A stretch of DNA of 34,732 nucleotides from Gammaproteobacteria bacterium RIFCSPHIGHO2_12_FULL_63_22 (GCA_001801685.1 MGYJ01000013.1:885-35616); one strand, 5' to 3'. Shown: positions 6,215 through 15,140, counted from the first letter of the stretch. Made by a program: numbers and translations. Notes: generated by a model from the sequence alone, not told the origin.

Positions 6215-7090
6215 TTACGCCGCCTTCGGCGGGTGATCTTCGCCGACTTTGTCCTGCCACTCGACCAGCTTCGCGTTCTTGACCTTCACGTACCGCCTGA
6301 CCGTCTGCAGGCCGGAGTGACCGAGGCTCTCGGCGACGGCGTTGATGTCGACGTCGGCGTCCACCAGGCGGCTGGCGAATTCGTGGCGGGCCAGATACAT
6401 CACCAGATCCTTCGGCAGTCCGCCGGCGGTGCGGAGGCGGCGGAAGACCTGGCCCAACGCGGGGACCGTCCAGGGCTTTCGCTGCGAGTTGAGCAGCACG
6501 ACGCCGTCGGTCCGGTCGCCGATCGCCGTGCGGAGCAGTGCGCCGAAATCCTGGCCGATGGCGATCCGCCGCGGCTTGCCCGTCTTGCCGGCCGTCTTGT
6601 GATCGGCCAGCTCGATGATGCGCTGATCCCATTTCAGATCGGCGATCGTCGTCCGCGCCAGTTCGCCCGGCCGCGCGCCGCACAAGCGGAGCGCGCGGTA
6701 GAACACGGCGAACGGCGGCGGCGACAGACGGAGAATCGTCTCCGTCTCGGCCGGCGTGGGGATGCGATCGCGTCCGCGGCTGCCGGGCTTCTCGAATTCG
6801 GTCACGAGGACCGCCGCAAGATGTCCGGCCTTGATCGCGAACTTCTGCCACTGGTCGAAGGCGATGCAATTGGCGCGGATCGTGTCGGGGGCTTTGGGCC
6901 GGCCGTCCGGGAAGCGGGAGGCCTGGTCGAGCTGCTGGCGGATCTCCAGTTCGGTGAGCGTCGCCGTCTCGCGATCGCCGAACTGGCGAGCGAACTCGGC
7001 GAGCCGGCCGCGGTAATGCGCGACGGTGGACGCCTTGCGGCGGGCGCCCCGGGCGAGGAGAAACGCGGTGAGGGAATCGCGGACGAGCAT
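6215..7090 (-). CDS. Tyrosine recombinase / integrase (291 aa)
   Basis: A compact tyrosine recombinase: N-terminal core-binding domain (about residues 1-100, with the S-T-V-A-H-Y-R-G-R-L-A-E-F helix) and catalytic domain 105-280. Visible active-site residues: Arg140 (C-G-A-R-P-G-E-L), a Lys in H-K-T-A-G-K-T-G-K, Arg235-His236 (L-A-R-H-E-F-A-S-R-L; the first His of HxxR is a Tyr), G-H at 257-258 and Tyr267 (V-R-R-Y-V-K-V). It starts 12 bases after the stop of the tail fibre gene with no clear ribosome site, so it appears to be translated from the late tail transcript or from a promoter inside the fibre gene. It lies next to the tRNA fragments at 5.74-5.85 kb, its likely attachment site. Confidence 0.93.
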   Translation of the reverse strand: MLVRDSLTAFLLARGARRKASTVAHYRGRLAEFARQFGDRETATLTELEIRQQLDQASRFPDGRPKAPDTIRANCIAFDQWQKFAIKAGHLAAVLVTEFEKPGSRGRDRIPTPAETETILRLSPPPFAVFYRALRLCGARPGELARTTIADLKWDQRIIELADHKTAGKTGKPRRIAIGQDFGALLRTAIGDRTDGVVLLNSQRKPWTVPALGQVFRRLRTAGGLPKDLVMYLARHEFASRLVDADVDINAVAESLGHSGLQTVRRYVKVKNAKLVEWQDKVGEDHPPKAA

Positions 7091-7102
7091 GGAGAGCGGT
7101 TC

Positions 7103-9349
7103 TCAAAAGTCCCGGAACGCGGAGGAATACGCCATGCAGTTTCGATGAACGCCGGCCTTCGCGAGCTCTTTGATCCAGATCCGCTCGCCGCCCAACGTGA
7201 TGCGCTCGACGCACACCAGGGAGTAGCCGCCGGCGGCCTGCTGTGTGATTGCGTACCCCCCTGCGATGATGAAGCTGTTTTCTGCCGTGGAAATGTCGTT
7301 CGCGAAGAGAAAAAAGTTCTGGAGGGAGCCTATGCTCAGAGGGGTTGGCGTGTGTTGAAGCGTCGCGACGGCCCCGTCGACTGCGATAACGGTGAACGTG
7401 AGGAGTCCGTAGTCGTTCGTGACGTTGATGCGCAGCATGGTCCCAGCGGCCATCCAACTGGTATCGGTGAATGTCACTGCGACCGTACCGCCGGCGCTGG
7501 GCATGACAAAATCAGAGGCGGTCTGGGTCGGCGGGCTCGGGAGGTTGCCGGTGACGCTCCATTTCTGGACAGAATTTCCGCTGAGAACATGCCGACCAGG
7601 GTAAAGCTCCCGCGACATTGCGAACTGGTACGCAAATGTCGGCGTGCCGTTGTGCGTTGTCGCGCCGAAGATGTTCCATTTGGAATTATCCGCGTAGGAC
7701 AGCCAGCGACCGCTCGGAGGGTTGCTGGAGTAGGTCTGAAAAGTGTGCGACACCCAATCGGCCGCGACCGATGCCGCCCAGGCCAGAATGCCGCCGTCGT
7801 GGTGCGCGGCCAAACTGCTCGGATAGTAGGGCGTGAGGCCGTTCGCCCAATCATAATTTCCATAGTACGGCGGCGTGGGAGCCCAGTTCGGCGTCCAATC
7901 CGGCAGAGCCTTCTTCCAGCCCACGTCGTACAGAGGATCGGCGCCGATGGCATAGACCGAGTCGGGATCGTTGGTGAACTTCGCGAGGTGCCGGGTGACG
8001 TGTGGGCCGTACACGCTGTTCGTGGTGATGAAGTCTGGAAATCCGAGGACGGGCGAACCCAGGTACACCTGCTGGCCCAATTGATAGGGAGAGGGAATGA
8101 CCTGTCCGTTGTACTGGAGCGATTTTGGCGAAATGCCGAACACGTCTCCCGTGCCGGGATCGATCGTGAGGCCGAGCCAGCAGCGCCTGCTGGCGGAAAA
8201 ACTGCTGCTCGGCGAGATGAACTCCGGCAAGTACACGGGATACCGCCACTGGTTGGCGAACGAGACGTTCCCCTCCAAATCCATCCTCGCCAAGGTGTTG
8301 TACGGAGTCAAACCGTAGGAGTTGTACTGGGCCGGATGCTGGCCGGCGCTGAAGACAATCTCCTGACCGTCCTTCGAGGCGATCTTTCCGACGGCGACCC
8401 GACCGTAATTAAACCCGGTCCCGTAGCATTCGATGGCTGTACGCCCCGAGGCGTCCGGAAACGCGTGGGGAAACTGAAACGTATTCGGCGCGCCGTACTG
8501 GGCGATCATGTCGCCGGTGGCAGGGTCCATCTGGTAGAGGTAGTTTCCGGCGTTGTCGCTGACGGTGCCGCACCAGAGCGTTTCGTTCGCGTCGAGCAGC
8601 AGCGAGCAACCGGTTGCCAGCACCGAGTAGGGCTCGATGATGTTGTACCAGAACATCGGGCCTTCCGGGTTCGTCGGCATGTACAGAGCGGCGGGGAAGT
8701 CGACCAGCCAAATCAGGTTGCCATCCTTGTCGATCTTGGCCATGCCTCCGTTGGGCGGGATCTCGTCCCACGTAGCGCCCGGGCCGCCGAGGCTTTGGGA
8801 GGAGAAGGCGGGAATATATCCGTGATCCCACTGGTAATCGAAGCCGACGAAAATGTTGCCCTCGGCGTCGATGATCGCGCGACTCGCGCGCCGTGATCGG
8901 GTCACTGTGGTCGCTGGAGCGCCGACCGTCGCGTGGAATCTGGTCAGCACGCGTTCGCCGAGGTCATAGGTCCAGAGCGTTTCCGCGGAGTCGGGGTGTA
9001 AGCGCGACACATTGCCGAAGCCGGCGTCGGTTTCGCAGCGGCCGTGGCAGACGATCAGGATCGGTTGCAGCGGCGCCGGCGGCGCCGGCTGCGGCGACCA
9101 CCAGCGGCCGTTGATCAGGACGGCTCCGGCGATTCGTTCCGCGAGGATCGGCTGGCCGGTCCAGATGTATTCATAACGTGAGCTCGACCCGACGAAGTCC
9201 TGCGCGCCGGCCTCCAGAGGGAACGTCGGGCCGGCGACGCGACGTCCGAGCACGACGGTTGTGCCGTCCTCTTCCGCCGGCGGCAGCCGGACGGTGACGC
9301 GGTCGACCGGTCCGCTCGTCTGCTCGAATTCACTCGTCTTCCGGCGCAC
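7103..9349 (-). CDS. Tail fibre / receptor-binding candidate with propeller-like repeats (748 aa)
   Basis: Starts with GTG (GGGGG 8 bases upstream), overlapping the previous gene by 20 bases. Residues 1-85 are clearly similar to the whole 112-residue protein encoded just upstream (M-R-R, S-G-P, D-G-T-T, P-T-F-P-L-x-x-G-A-Q, N-G-R-W), so this is a duplicated virion-attachment module. Residues about 115-550 contain recurrent blade-like units (I-I-D-A-E-G-N-I-F-V-G; K-I-D-K-D-G-N-L-I-W; M-D-P-A-T-G-D; M-D-L-E-G-N-V; I-D-P-G-T-G-D-V-F-G), as in beta-propellers. Residues about 605-660 hold a D-T-S-W-M-x-x-G domain found in many phage tail fibres. Being the last structural gene, it probably binds the host surface. 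Confidence 0.8.
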   Translation of the reverse strand: MRRKTSEFEQTSGPVDRVTVRLPPAEEDGTTVVLGRRVAGPTFPLEAGAQDFVGSSSRYEYIWTGQPILAERIAGAVLINGRWWSPQPAPPAPLQPILIVCHGRCETDAGFGNVSRLHPDSAETLWTYDLGERVLTRFHATVGAPATTVTRSRRASRAIIDAEGNIFVGFDYQWDHGYIPAFSSQSLGGPGATWDEIPPNGGMAKIDKDGNLIWLVDFPAALYMPTNPEGPMFWYNIIEPYSVLATGCSLLLDANETLWCGTVSDNAGNYLYQMDPATGDMIAQYGAPNTFQFPHAFPDASGRTAIECYGTGFNYGRVAVGKIASKDGQEIVFSAGQHPAQYNSYGLTPYNTLARMDLEGNVSFANQWRYPVYLPEFISPSSSFSASRRCWLGLTIDPGTGDVFGISPKSLQYNGQVIPSPYQLGQQVYLGSPVLGFPDFITTNSVYGPHVTRHLAKFTNDPDSVYAIGADPLYDVGWKKALPDWTPNWAPTPPYYGNYDWANGLTPYYPSSLAAHHDGGILAWAASVAADWVSHTFQTYSSNPPSGRWLSYADNSKWNIFGATTHNGTPTFAYQFAMSRELYPGRHVLSGNSVQKWSVTGNLPSPPTQTASDFVMPSAGGTVAVTFTDTSWMAAGTMLRINVTNDYGLLTFTVIAVDGAVATLQHTPTPLSIGSLQNFFLFANDISTAENSFIIAGGYAITQQAAGGYSLVCVERITLGGERIWIKELAKAGVHRNCMAYSSAFRDF

Positions 9350-9668
9350 GGATCAGCCCCCGAATGAACCACCGGCCGTTCTGTTGATCGGCCAGCACAA
9401 GCGAATCGTCCGCATAAAACACGGCCGCATCCGCCCACAGGAAATTGCCGATCTCCGATTCGTCGAACGTCATCACTTGCGCCCCGACTGCCAGCGGAAA
9501 CGTCGGGCTGAGCAACCGGACTCCCCAGTAAACCGTCGTCGTCCCGTCATCTGCCGGATAGTCGAGAAACTCTCCGGGATTGTTCGGGTCCGGCGGCGGC
9601 GACAAACGGAACAGCGCGTGCGTCAGCGGTCCGCTGATCGATTCGGGCTGACTGATCTCGCGTCTCAT
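9330..9668 (-). CDS. Small distal tail protein, paralogue of the fibre N-terminus (112 aa)
   Basis: A 112-residue protein starting at an ATG that overlaps the hub gene stop (ATGA). It shares with the N-terminus of the next protein: M-R-R, S-G-P, D-G-T-T-T-V, P-T-F-P-L-A-V-G-A-Q and N-G-R-W. This suggests a tandem gene duplication in which the second copy gained a fibre. It probably acts as a baseplate or tail-tip adaptor. Function is inferred from position and paralogy. Confidence 0.75.
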   Translation of the reverse strand: MRREISQPESISGPLTHALFRLSPPPDPNNPGEFLDYPADDGTTTVYWGVRLLSPTFPLAVGAQVMTFDESEIGNFLWADAAVFYADDSLVLADQQNGRWFIRGLIRAPEDE

Positions 9669-11632
9669 GCGATCAACCCCCGGCGCTCATTGCTCAATTC
9701 CGGTTCGTAGGTTTCGAGTAAGAGTTCCGTCCGCTGCTGGCCGTCGAGCTTGAACACCAGGCCGATGATCTGCAGCCGCCGCGGCGTGCCGGACTGCGGC
9801 TTGTTCGCATCGAGGATCAGATTGCGACCGTCCACCTTTTCGATCAGTTTACCGATCGTATATTCGGCGTGATCACAAGCATCAAGCGTGACCTGCGTCG
9901 AGACGGTCGCGCAGTCTTCCAGGTCGCGGATTTTTTCGGCATAGGTTTGGGCGGCGGTCCAGTCATCGGCAATGTCGGCCTCCGCCTGGCCGTCGAAGAT
10001 CGACGTGCCGTCGATGGCGCGACTGTGGAATTTATCCTTGACGTCCAGCACCAGCGTCAGATCGCGGCCGTTGGGCGATTCGTCGCGGCGGGTCGCTTCG
10101 CCCTTCACGCGGCGATCGCCGATAACAGTGGCCGTCACGCGCAGCCTGGCGGCCGCGCCGAGCGAGTGCAGTGGCTCGGGCGGCGTCGGCCCCTCAAACA
10201 GAATGCCGCATTCCTTTTCCAGCACGGAGAACGGCCATTTGACTTTTTGCCAGCCGGGATCGGCGGGATCCGCCGCGGACGTGGCTCCTGCGACATCTTG
10301 ATCCCACCAGTCGAGCCGGACGCCGTTGGATTCCGCCTCCTCCGTGTCGGCATGTTTTGAGAGGCATTTCAGAAACTTCCGCCGGCGGATGAGCGTCGGC
10401 GGTTCAAGGATCGATTCCAGGTCGAAGTGTTCAGTGATCTCCGCGCGGGTGTCGTTGTAATCACCCGCCTCGTTCAAGACCCATTTGCGAAACGCGAACG
10501 GTTTGGCCGCGGCGGTTGGCAGTCCCCGTTCCAGTTCAAACAGATCGAGACTGTCGTCGGCGGTCGGCCAGCCGCGGACCAGCTCCTGCGTGAACTCCCG
10601 TTCGATGAAATCGCCCAGGATGATGATCTTGTTCGCTAATTCCACGATGTTGTAGTTGACCGACAGGTCGGCGATGTTGGTTTTCGTGGCGTCGATCTGC
10701 TCCCCCGGCCGCTGCAGCTTGAGCGAGACGAGATCGCCCTGGCCCCGCTGATAAAAGCGGATCTTGGTTTCCCGCTCGTCGGCGGCGTTGAGCGTGTGTG
10801 CCAGATACCAGCTACAGCCCCACGGCCGGAGCAGATCGTCGAGCAGCTCGGGGAGATGCCGGCCATACTCCAACGCCTGGTTACGGAGAAAGGCGGGCCC
10901 GACGCCGGCCAGCTCGTCGAGCAGCTCCGTTCGCTGCGGATTCTTGATGTCGGTTTCGTCGGGGTTGAGATGCCAGCACAGCGTCATGATCGCTTCAGCG
11001 AGCGTCCAGGTGGCCGCGGTCGCGTCCTGGAGGTCCCGCGCGGGAGCGGTCCGTATCGACTCGGGGTCGAGGAAGATGTGGAATGATTTTTCGTCGTCGG
11101 CCCCGTTGCCCCCGTACTGCAGCTTTGACGATTGATTCGCCTGGGTTTCGTCGTCGATCTCCGGGTTGAAGACGCAGGGGCGCTCAGCGTTGATGAAGTC
11201 GGCGGCGATCGGTTCCCAGAAGGGGATGTCCACCAGCGGGCCGCCAAACAAGTACTTGTCGACGCGGACATCTAGTTCGACGGTCTCGTGATCTTTGCCG
11301 ATCCCCTGCTGCTGGGCGGCGATCACGCCCCAGAACGCGACGATCGTCGGTTCGCCGTCGTCATCCAGCCGGCGGATTTCCACCTGGCGGTTGTGCCCGA
11401 CGGGAACCGTGGTGTCGACCAGGCGGACTTCCGCCTTCGCGAGATCGTATCTAAGACGGGCGGAATCGATGCGGCCGCCGCCGGCGGTGTGGCTGATTTC
11501 CAAGACCGTCAGATCGTCGGTCTCATCATCGACGGTGGGCGCGGCGCCGGCCGCATCGCCGAGTAGCACGACGAACTGGCTGATCGGCCGGGTGACGGTC
11601 GCATTCCGCCGGCGCGGGGGGCTGCTGGGCAT
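9665..11632 (-). CDS. Tail hub / baseplate protein candidate (655 aa)
   Basis: A 655-residue, mainly beta protein. ATG with GGAG 7 bases upstream; the upstream stop lies one base before it. The early part (S-A-R-L-R-Y-D-L-A-K-A-E, then N-R-Q-V-E-I-R-R-L, V-A-F-W-G-V-I-A-A-Q-Q) is like the first domain of tail hub proteins of the gp27/gp44 type. The C-terminal end (G-K-L-I-E-K-V-D-G-R-N, R-L-Q-I-I-G-L-V-F-K-L-D-G-Q-Q-R-T-E-L-L-L) is strand-rich and like the closing hub domain. Position between distal tail proteins and the fibre also fits. A hub assignment is an inference; no lysozyme domain is seen. Confidence 0.7.
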   Translation of the reverse strand: MPSSPPRRRNATVTRPISQFVVLLGDAAGAAPTVDDETDDLTVLEISHTAGGGRIDSARLRYDLAKAEVRLVDTTVPVGHNRQVEIRRLDDDGEPTIVAFWGVIAAQQQGIGKDHETVELDVRVDKYLFGGPLVDIPFWEPIAADFINAERPCVFNPEIDDETQANQSSKLQYGGNGADDEKSFHIFLDPESIRTAPARDLQDATAATWTLAEAIMTLCWHLNPDETDIKNPQRTELLDELAGVGPAFLRNQALEYGRHLPELLDDLLRPWGCSWYLAHTLNAADERETKIRFYQRGQGDLVSLKLQRPGEQIDATKTNIADLSVNYNIVELANKIIILGDFIEREFTQELVRGWPTADDSLDLFELERGLPTAAAKPFAFRKWVLNEAGDYNDTRAEITEHFDLESILEPPTLIRRRKFLKCLSKHADTEEAESNGVRLDWWDQDVAGATSAADPADPGWQKVKWPFSVLEKECGILFEGPTPPEPLHSLGAAARLRVTATVIGDRRVKGEATRRDESPNGRDLTLVLDVKDKFHSRAIDGTSIFDGQAEADIADDWTAAQTYAEKIRDLEDCATVSTQVTLDACDHAEYTIGKLIEKVDGRNLILDANKPQSGTPRRLQIIGLVFKLDGQQRTELLLETYEPELSNERRGLIA

Positions 11633-11633
11633 C

Positions 11634-12383
11634 TCAATACTCCACGGCGGACAAACCCGAGACCGCCGGCGGGCCGTCGCCGTCCGCGGTGAACGTGATG
11701 CCGATGACCAGATCCTTCGACGTCGCTGCCGCCTCGCCGCGGATCGTGAACGTATAGGCCCCGGCGTCCTGCAGGCTGGCGATCGTCAGCTCGTAACGCC
11801 GCTGGCCGGCGACGAACAACGTCACGCCGGGCAAGGGCGACGTCGGCCCGGCCGTGCGGCTGAGAGCGAACTGTTCCGGCTGCGCGCCGTCGCGGACGGC
11901 GTCATAAATGAACCGGACCAGCACGCCGCCGCCATCGAGCGCCAGCAGCTCCGTCACGCGGGCCGTGCCGAGGATTTCCGCCGCGTCGCCGCCTGAGCCG
12001 TCGAGCACGATCCGCCGCGGCCGGTAGAGCGATTCGTTTTCGACGTCGTCTTTGAACGTGCGGACCTGCGCCCAGACCACGCGGCCATAGAGGGCGGCGG
12101 GGATCGCGTAGGCCATCTCCTCCGTCGGCGATGTCACTTGATCGACGGCCGGGGACTTGTGGTAGCTCGCCGCGCCGAAGTCGTGAATCTCGCCACAGAG
12201 GACCGGTTGATCGGAGCCGTCGAGGATTGTGTTGCGGCGGTAGAGTATCGACACCGGGCCCGGATCGGTCAACGGATCGCCGTCGCCGAGATAGAGCGAC
12301 GCTCCGATCCCGCCGGCGAACGGCCGCTGGGAGGGAAGGAGGCTGTGATCCTGGCAGATGAGCCGCATAGTACCGCCTGCCAT
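11634..12383 (-). CDS. Distal tail protein, Fn3/Ig-like C-terminus (249 aa)
   Basis: A 249-residue beta-rich protein. A GTG one codon earlier (12386) is possible; ATG at 12383 is preferred because of the TGATG overlap with the upstream stop. The C-terminal part (V-T-L-F-V-A-G-Q-R-R-Y-E-L-T-I, D-A-G-A-Y-T-F-T-I-R-G) has the strand pattern of an Ig/Fn3-like fold, as in many tail-surface proteins. It ends two bases before the hub gene starts, so the two are translationally coupled. Confidence 0.65.
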   Translation of the reverse strand: MAGGTMRLICQDHSLLPSQRPFAGGIGASLYLGDGDPLTDPGPVSILYRRNTILDGSDQPVLCGEIHDFGAASYHKSPAVDQVTSPTEEMAYAIPAALYGRVVWAQVRTFKDDVENESLYRPRRIVLDGSGGDAAEILGTARVTELLALDGGGVLVRFIYDAVRDGAQPEQFALSRTAGPTSPLPGVTLFVAGQRRYELTIASLQDAGAYTFTIRGEAAATSKDLVIGITFTADGDGPPAVSGLSAVEY

Positions 12384-13051
12384 CACGGGATGGCGGTGAA
12401 TGATTTGATCGCCGTGTACGCGATCCCGAGGTACGTGATCGTGACGTGCATGTCGTAGACGCGGTCCGCCGTGAGATTCGGATCGGCCTCCTCCGCCTCG
12501 AACACGTCGCGCGTGACGGCCGATCCGAAATCCCCGGTGCTCAGGGCGAACTGCGCGACGCCGGAACCGTGCTGATAGACGTCGACCGCGCAGGTTGCCG
12601 CGGGATCGAGGGTCGATAGATCCACTTTGAGGCCGTTGTCTTCGAGCCAGGCCTGGAGCTGCAGCGCTGTGCCGCCGGTCGTCTTCGAGCAGACGACGAC
12701 CCGCGGAATGACTCCGCCTTTCGTGACGTCGATCGGCGCGGCGATCACGCGCAGGTCGATGGCTTCGCCCGCGATCCGTATGTCCGAATCTTCCGTCGCC
12801 CAGGGGGAATCGGGCGCGTCGACGCGGTAGAAGCCGCCGCCGGAGGAGTATTCCTTCACGCCGCCGTCGGCATGGGCCGAATCGATGGCCGCCAGGTCGC
12901 TGAGCGCGCCGAACGCAATCGGCGCGGTCGAAGTCCGCAGCGCGTAGAGCGCGGGGAACGTCGCGGCGACCAGGCCCGTCACCGGGACGCCGACATCGTC
13001 GACGATCTGCACCTTAAAGGAGCGATCGGCGGAACCGGGGCGGATCACCAT
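12383..13051 (-). CDS. Distal tail / virion surface protein (222 aa)
   Basis: A 222-residue beta-rich protein with AGGAG 9 bases before the ATG. The N-terminus (D-R-S-F-K-V-Q-I-V-D-D-V-G-V-P-V-T-G-L) resembles the opening strands of phage structural proteins that carry a carbohydrate-binding or Fn3-like domain. Residues 30-80 contain A-L-R-T-S-T-A and G-G-G-F-Y-R-V-D-A-P, a pattern known in tail and baseplate-associated phage proteins. No precise role can be named. It overlaps the LamG gene stop by seven bases. Confidence 0.62.
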   Translation of the reverse strand: MVIRPGSADRSFKVQIVDDVGVPVTGLVAATFPALYALRTSTAPIAFGALSDLAAIDSAHADGGVKEYSSGGGFYRVDAPDSPWATEDSDIRIAGEAIDLRVIAAPIDVTKGGVIPRVVVCSKTTGGTALQLQAWLEDNGLKVDLSTLDPAATCAVDVYQHGSGVAQFALSTGDFGSAVTRDVFEAEEADPNLTADRVYDMHVTITYLGIAYTAIKSFTAIP

Positions 13052-14685
13052 AGGACGGATCTCCTGCGGAGTGACAGTAGTCGCCCGGCGGCCTGCCGGA
13101 ACTTGAGATGCACCTCGGCCGTGATCGGTGCGATCGTGGCGGCGACCGCGGCGACGTTGTCCGGATCGGTGTCGGTCGCCGAGACCGCGGCGACGATGGC
13201 CCCGATCGTCGCGTTGACCGTGGCGTTGAATGCGTTTTCGGTGAAGGTCGCCATCGCCTGGGCGGTGACCGGTGCGATTGTGGCGGCGACCGCGGCGGCG
13301 TAATCCGCCGGCGTGTAGGTGGCGGCGGTCGCGGCCTCTACCGGCGCGATCGTGGCGGCGACCGTGGCCGTGTTGAGGCTCTCATCGGCGGCGGCCGAGG
13401 CCGCGGCATAGACGGGACCGATCTGGGCGGCGACCGTGGCGGAGGACACCGGCGCCGCAACTTCCGCCGCCGCCTCGGCTGTGACGGCTCCGATCGTGGC
13501 GGCGACGGCGGCTGTGACGACCGGCGGCGTGACAGCCAGCGCGGCGGCAGCCGTCGCCGGTGCGATCGCGGCCGCGACGCTCGCGGTTTTCGTTCCCCCC
13601 GCGGCGTAGGAGCCGGAGACGGCGGCGGTGACGGCGCCGGCGAGCGCGGCGACGCTGGCCGTGAAGCTGCTGCCGATCGACACGCCGCCGGCAGCGGCGG
13701 TGACAGCGCCGATCGTGGCGGCGACCGTGATGAGTTTGTTGGGGCTGACGCTTTCGGCGGTCGCTTCGGCCGTCACGCCGCCGATCGTCGCATTCACGGA
13801 CGCGGTGTATTCGGGCGAGGTGAACGCCGCGCCGGCGGCGGCGGTGACCGGTGCGATCGTCGCATTCACTAAGGCCGTGAAATCGGTCACGGCCGGAGCG
13901 AAGAGGAGCGTACTGCGCGGCCGCTCGATCCGATTCAGCAAGCCCGGATGGCCGTCGCGAGTGGATCGATACCATTCCTGAATCTCGGCGGCGGAGAGGT
14001 GCCGGCCCCACACGGCCACATCGTCGCAGGCCATGTTGGCCGGGGCGACATTCGTGTACCGCTGCCCCAAATTGATTGTGCTGTTAGGAAATGTGCCGGT
14101 GCCGACGTCGCCGGTGAAATTCTGAGTCAGTCCCGCCGGCGAGACTCCGTCCAGTAGCACGGTCGGGAACCGAATGCCGGTCCCGGAGACGGTGAAGTCC
14201 ACAGTGAAAAGGTAATGGTGCCACACGTCGCGCGACGGCAGCGTGAAGACCATCGCATTCGTGTTGCCACCGCCTTTGATGGCGAGGATAACCTGAGTCC
14301 CTGCGTTGAAGCCGTGATCAAACAGGATTCCGCCGGTGGAACTGTTGTAGTTCGCGGTCGTCTCCAACACGATGCTTTCGGTCGTGTTCCTGAGCAGGAA
14401 CCAGCCGGCGACGGTCATTTTGTTGAAGGCCGACATATCGAGCGTGGCTTGCGCGCCGCACGTCGAGCCGTCAAAATTCAGATCGCCATCGCCGCCCGGC
14501 CGAATCAGTGAACGGCCCCATCCATGCGTGGACGGCATCCCGACAAACGAGAGGTGGTTGCGCCCCAACAAATCGAACCAGCGCGGCCCACCCGCCAAGC
14601 CCGGCACATAGCGCCACCACGCCTGCATCGCTTGCGCGAGCCGGTGTTGGCGATTGACGGGACGGGAGAGCCGAACCGGCAGCAT
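13045..14685 (-). CDS. LamG/ConA-like tail protein with 11-copy Ala-rich repeats (546 aa)
   Basis: Residues 20-60 hold a W-W-R-Y-V-P-G-L-A-G-G-P-R-W segment typical of LamG-type proteins in planctomycete elements. Residues 65-240 form a LamG/concanavalin-like jelly roll (L-N-F-D-G-S; M-T-V-A-G-W-F-L; W-H-H-Y-L-F-T-V-D; D-D-V-A-V-W-G-R-H-L-S-A-A-E-I-Q), a fold that binds glycans or proteins. Residues 270-533 are eleven repeats of 23-25 residues with consensus T-A-x-V-x-A-T-I-x-x-V-T-A-x-A. A short Arg-rich tail follows. It is probably an exposed tail fibre or adhesin. The start overlaps the upstream stop by one base. Ribosome site not obvious; coupling is likely. Confidence 0.8.
   Translation of the reverse strand: MLPVRLSRPVNRQHRLAQAMQAWWRYVPGLAGGPRWFDLLGRNHLSFVGMPSTHGWGRSLIRPGGDGDLNFDGSTCGAQATLDMSAFNKMTVAGWFLLRNTTESIVLETTANYNSSTGGILFDHGFNAGTQVILAIKGGGNTNAMVFTLPSRDVWHHYLFTVDFTVSGTGIRFPTVLLDGVSPAGLTQNFTGDVGTGTFPNSTINLGQRYTNVAPANMACDDVAVWGRHLSAAEIQEWYRSTRDGHPGLLNRIERPRSTLLFAPAVTDFTALVNATIAPVTAAAGAAFTSPEYTASVNATIGGVTAEATAESVSPNKLITVAATIGAVTAAAGGVSIGSSFTASVAALAGAVTAAVSGSYAAGGTKTASVAAAIAPATAAAALAVTPPVVTAAVAATIGAVTAEAAAEVAAPVSSATVAAQIGPVYAAASAAADESLNTATVAATIAPVEAATAATYTPADYAAAVAATIAPVTAQAMATFTENAFNATVNATIGAIVAAVSATDTDPDNVAAVAATIAPITAEVHLKFRQAAGRLLSLRRRSVLW
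13087..13878 (-). repeat. Eleven tandem 23-25-residue protein repeats
   Basis: The unit runs V-x-A-T-I-[AG]-x-V-T-A-x-A-x-A followed by 8-10 variable residues. Copies diverge at the DNA level but keep the core; one copy has A-L-A-G-A-V instead of A-T-I-x-x-V. At DNA level the repeat appears as recurrent blocks of GGCGGTGACxGGxGCGATCGTGGCGGCGAC type on the plus strand, in pieces under 20 bases. Confidence 0.8.
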
Positions 14686-15140
14686 TACACCAGCTCCCTC
14701 GTGTACGGAGTGAGGATCAGTGTGTTGCCAGATGCGTTCCAGGTTTGCCCGGTGCCATCATTTTTCAACAGCACTTTCGAGAGGCCGGGCGGGAGCGGGA
14801 TGTCCTTGATCGTGACTCGCTGCGCGCTACTAGACGCCGCTAGCGGAATCACGAAATCCGGCGCGCGGGCCGGCGTGGTCGACGTGCCGCCGTCCTCGTA
14901 ATTGGTTCCGTCCGGGGCTTGGAGAAACCAGCCGGTTGCGGATTTGTTCGCGGTCAGCGTGCCGCCCGGCGCGGCGAGCGCCAGCTCGATCTGGCACAGC
15001 GTGTAGCCGTCGCCGGTCTGACCAATCGTGTTGTCAAATGCCGACGAAATCGCCAGCGAGTTGTTCGCCAGTGAATTCAACCCGGTGGATAGGACGGTCG
15101 TGGACGAGGCCAGCAGCAGTTTTTCGACGACAGCAACCAT
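14685..15140 (-). CDS. Phage structural protein of unknown role (151 aa)
   Basis: A 151-residue beta-rich protein with AGGAG 9 bases before the ATG. Features such as G-W-F-L-Q-A-P-D-G-T-N-Y-E-D-G, A-R-A-P-D-F-V-I-P-L and L-P-P-G-L-S-K-V-L-L-K-N match a family I recall in many tailed-phage genomes near tail genes, but whose function is not established. It starts two bases after the previous stop. Probably a virion component. Confidence 0.7.
   Translation of the reverse strand: MVAVVEKLLLASSTTVLSTGLNSLANNSLAISSAFDNTIGQTGDGYTLCQIELALAAPGGTLTANKSATGWFLQAPDGTNYEDGGTSTTPARAPDFVIPLAASSSAQRVTIKDIPLPPGLSKVLLKNDGTGQTWNASGNTLILTPYTRELV

Noticed and set aside
6212-8896. Plus-strand open frame of 894 codons
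   Set aside because: Antisense to the integrase and fibre genes; composition reflects high GC, no family resemblance.
12627-13303. Plus-strand frames near 12.6-13.3 kb
   Set aside because: Antisense to coupled tail genes; no start signals.
13108-13872. Long plus-strand open frame (254 codons) rich in Gly/Arg/Asp
   Set aside because: Shadow of the repetitive, GC-rich LamG gene on the other strand; low-complexity and no ribosome site.
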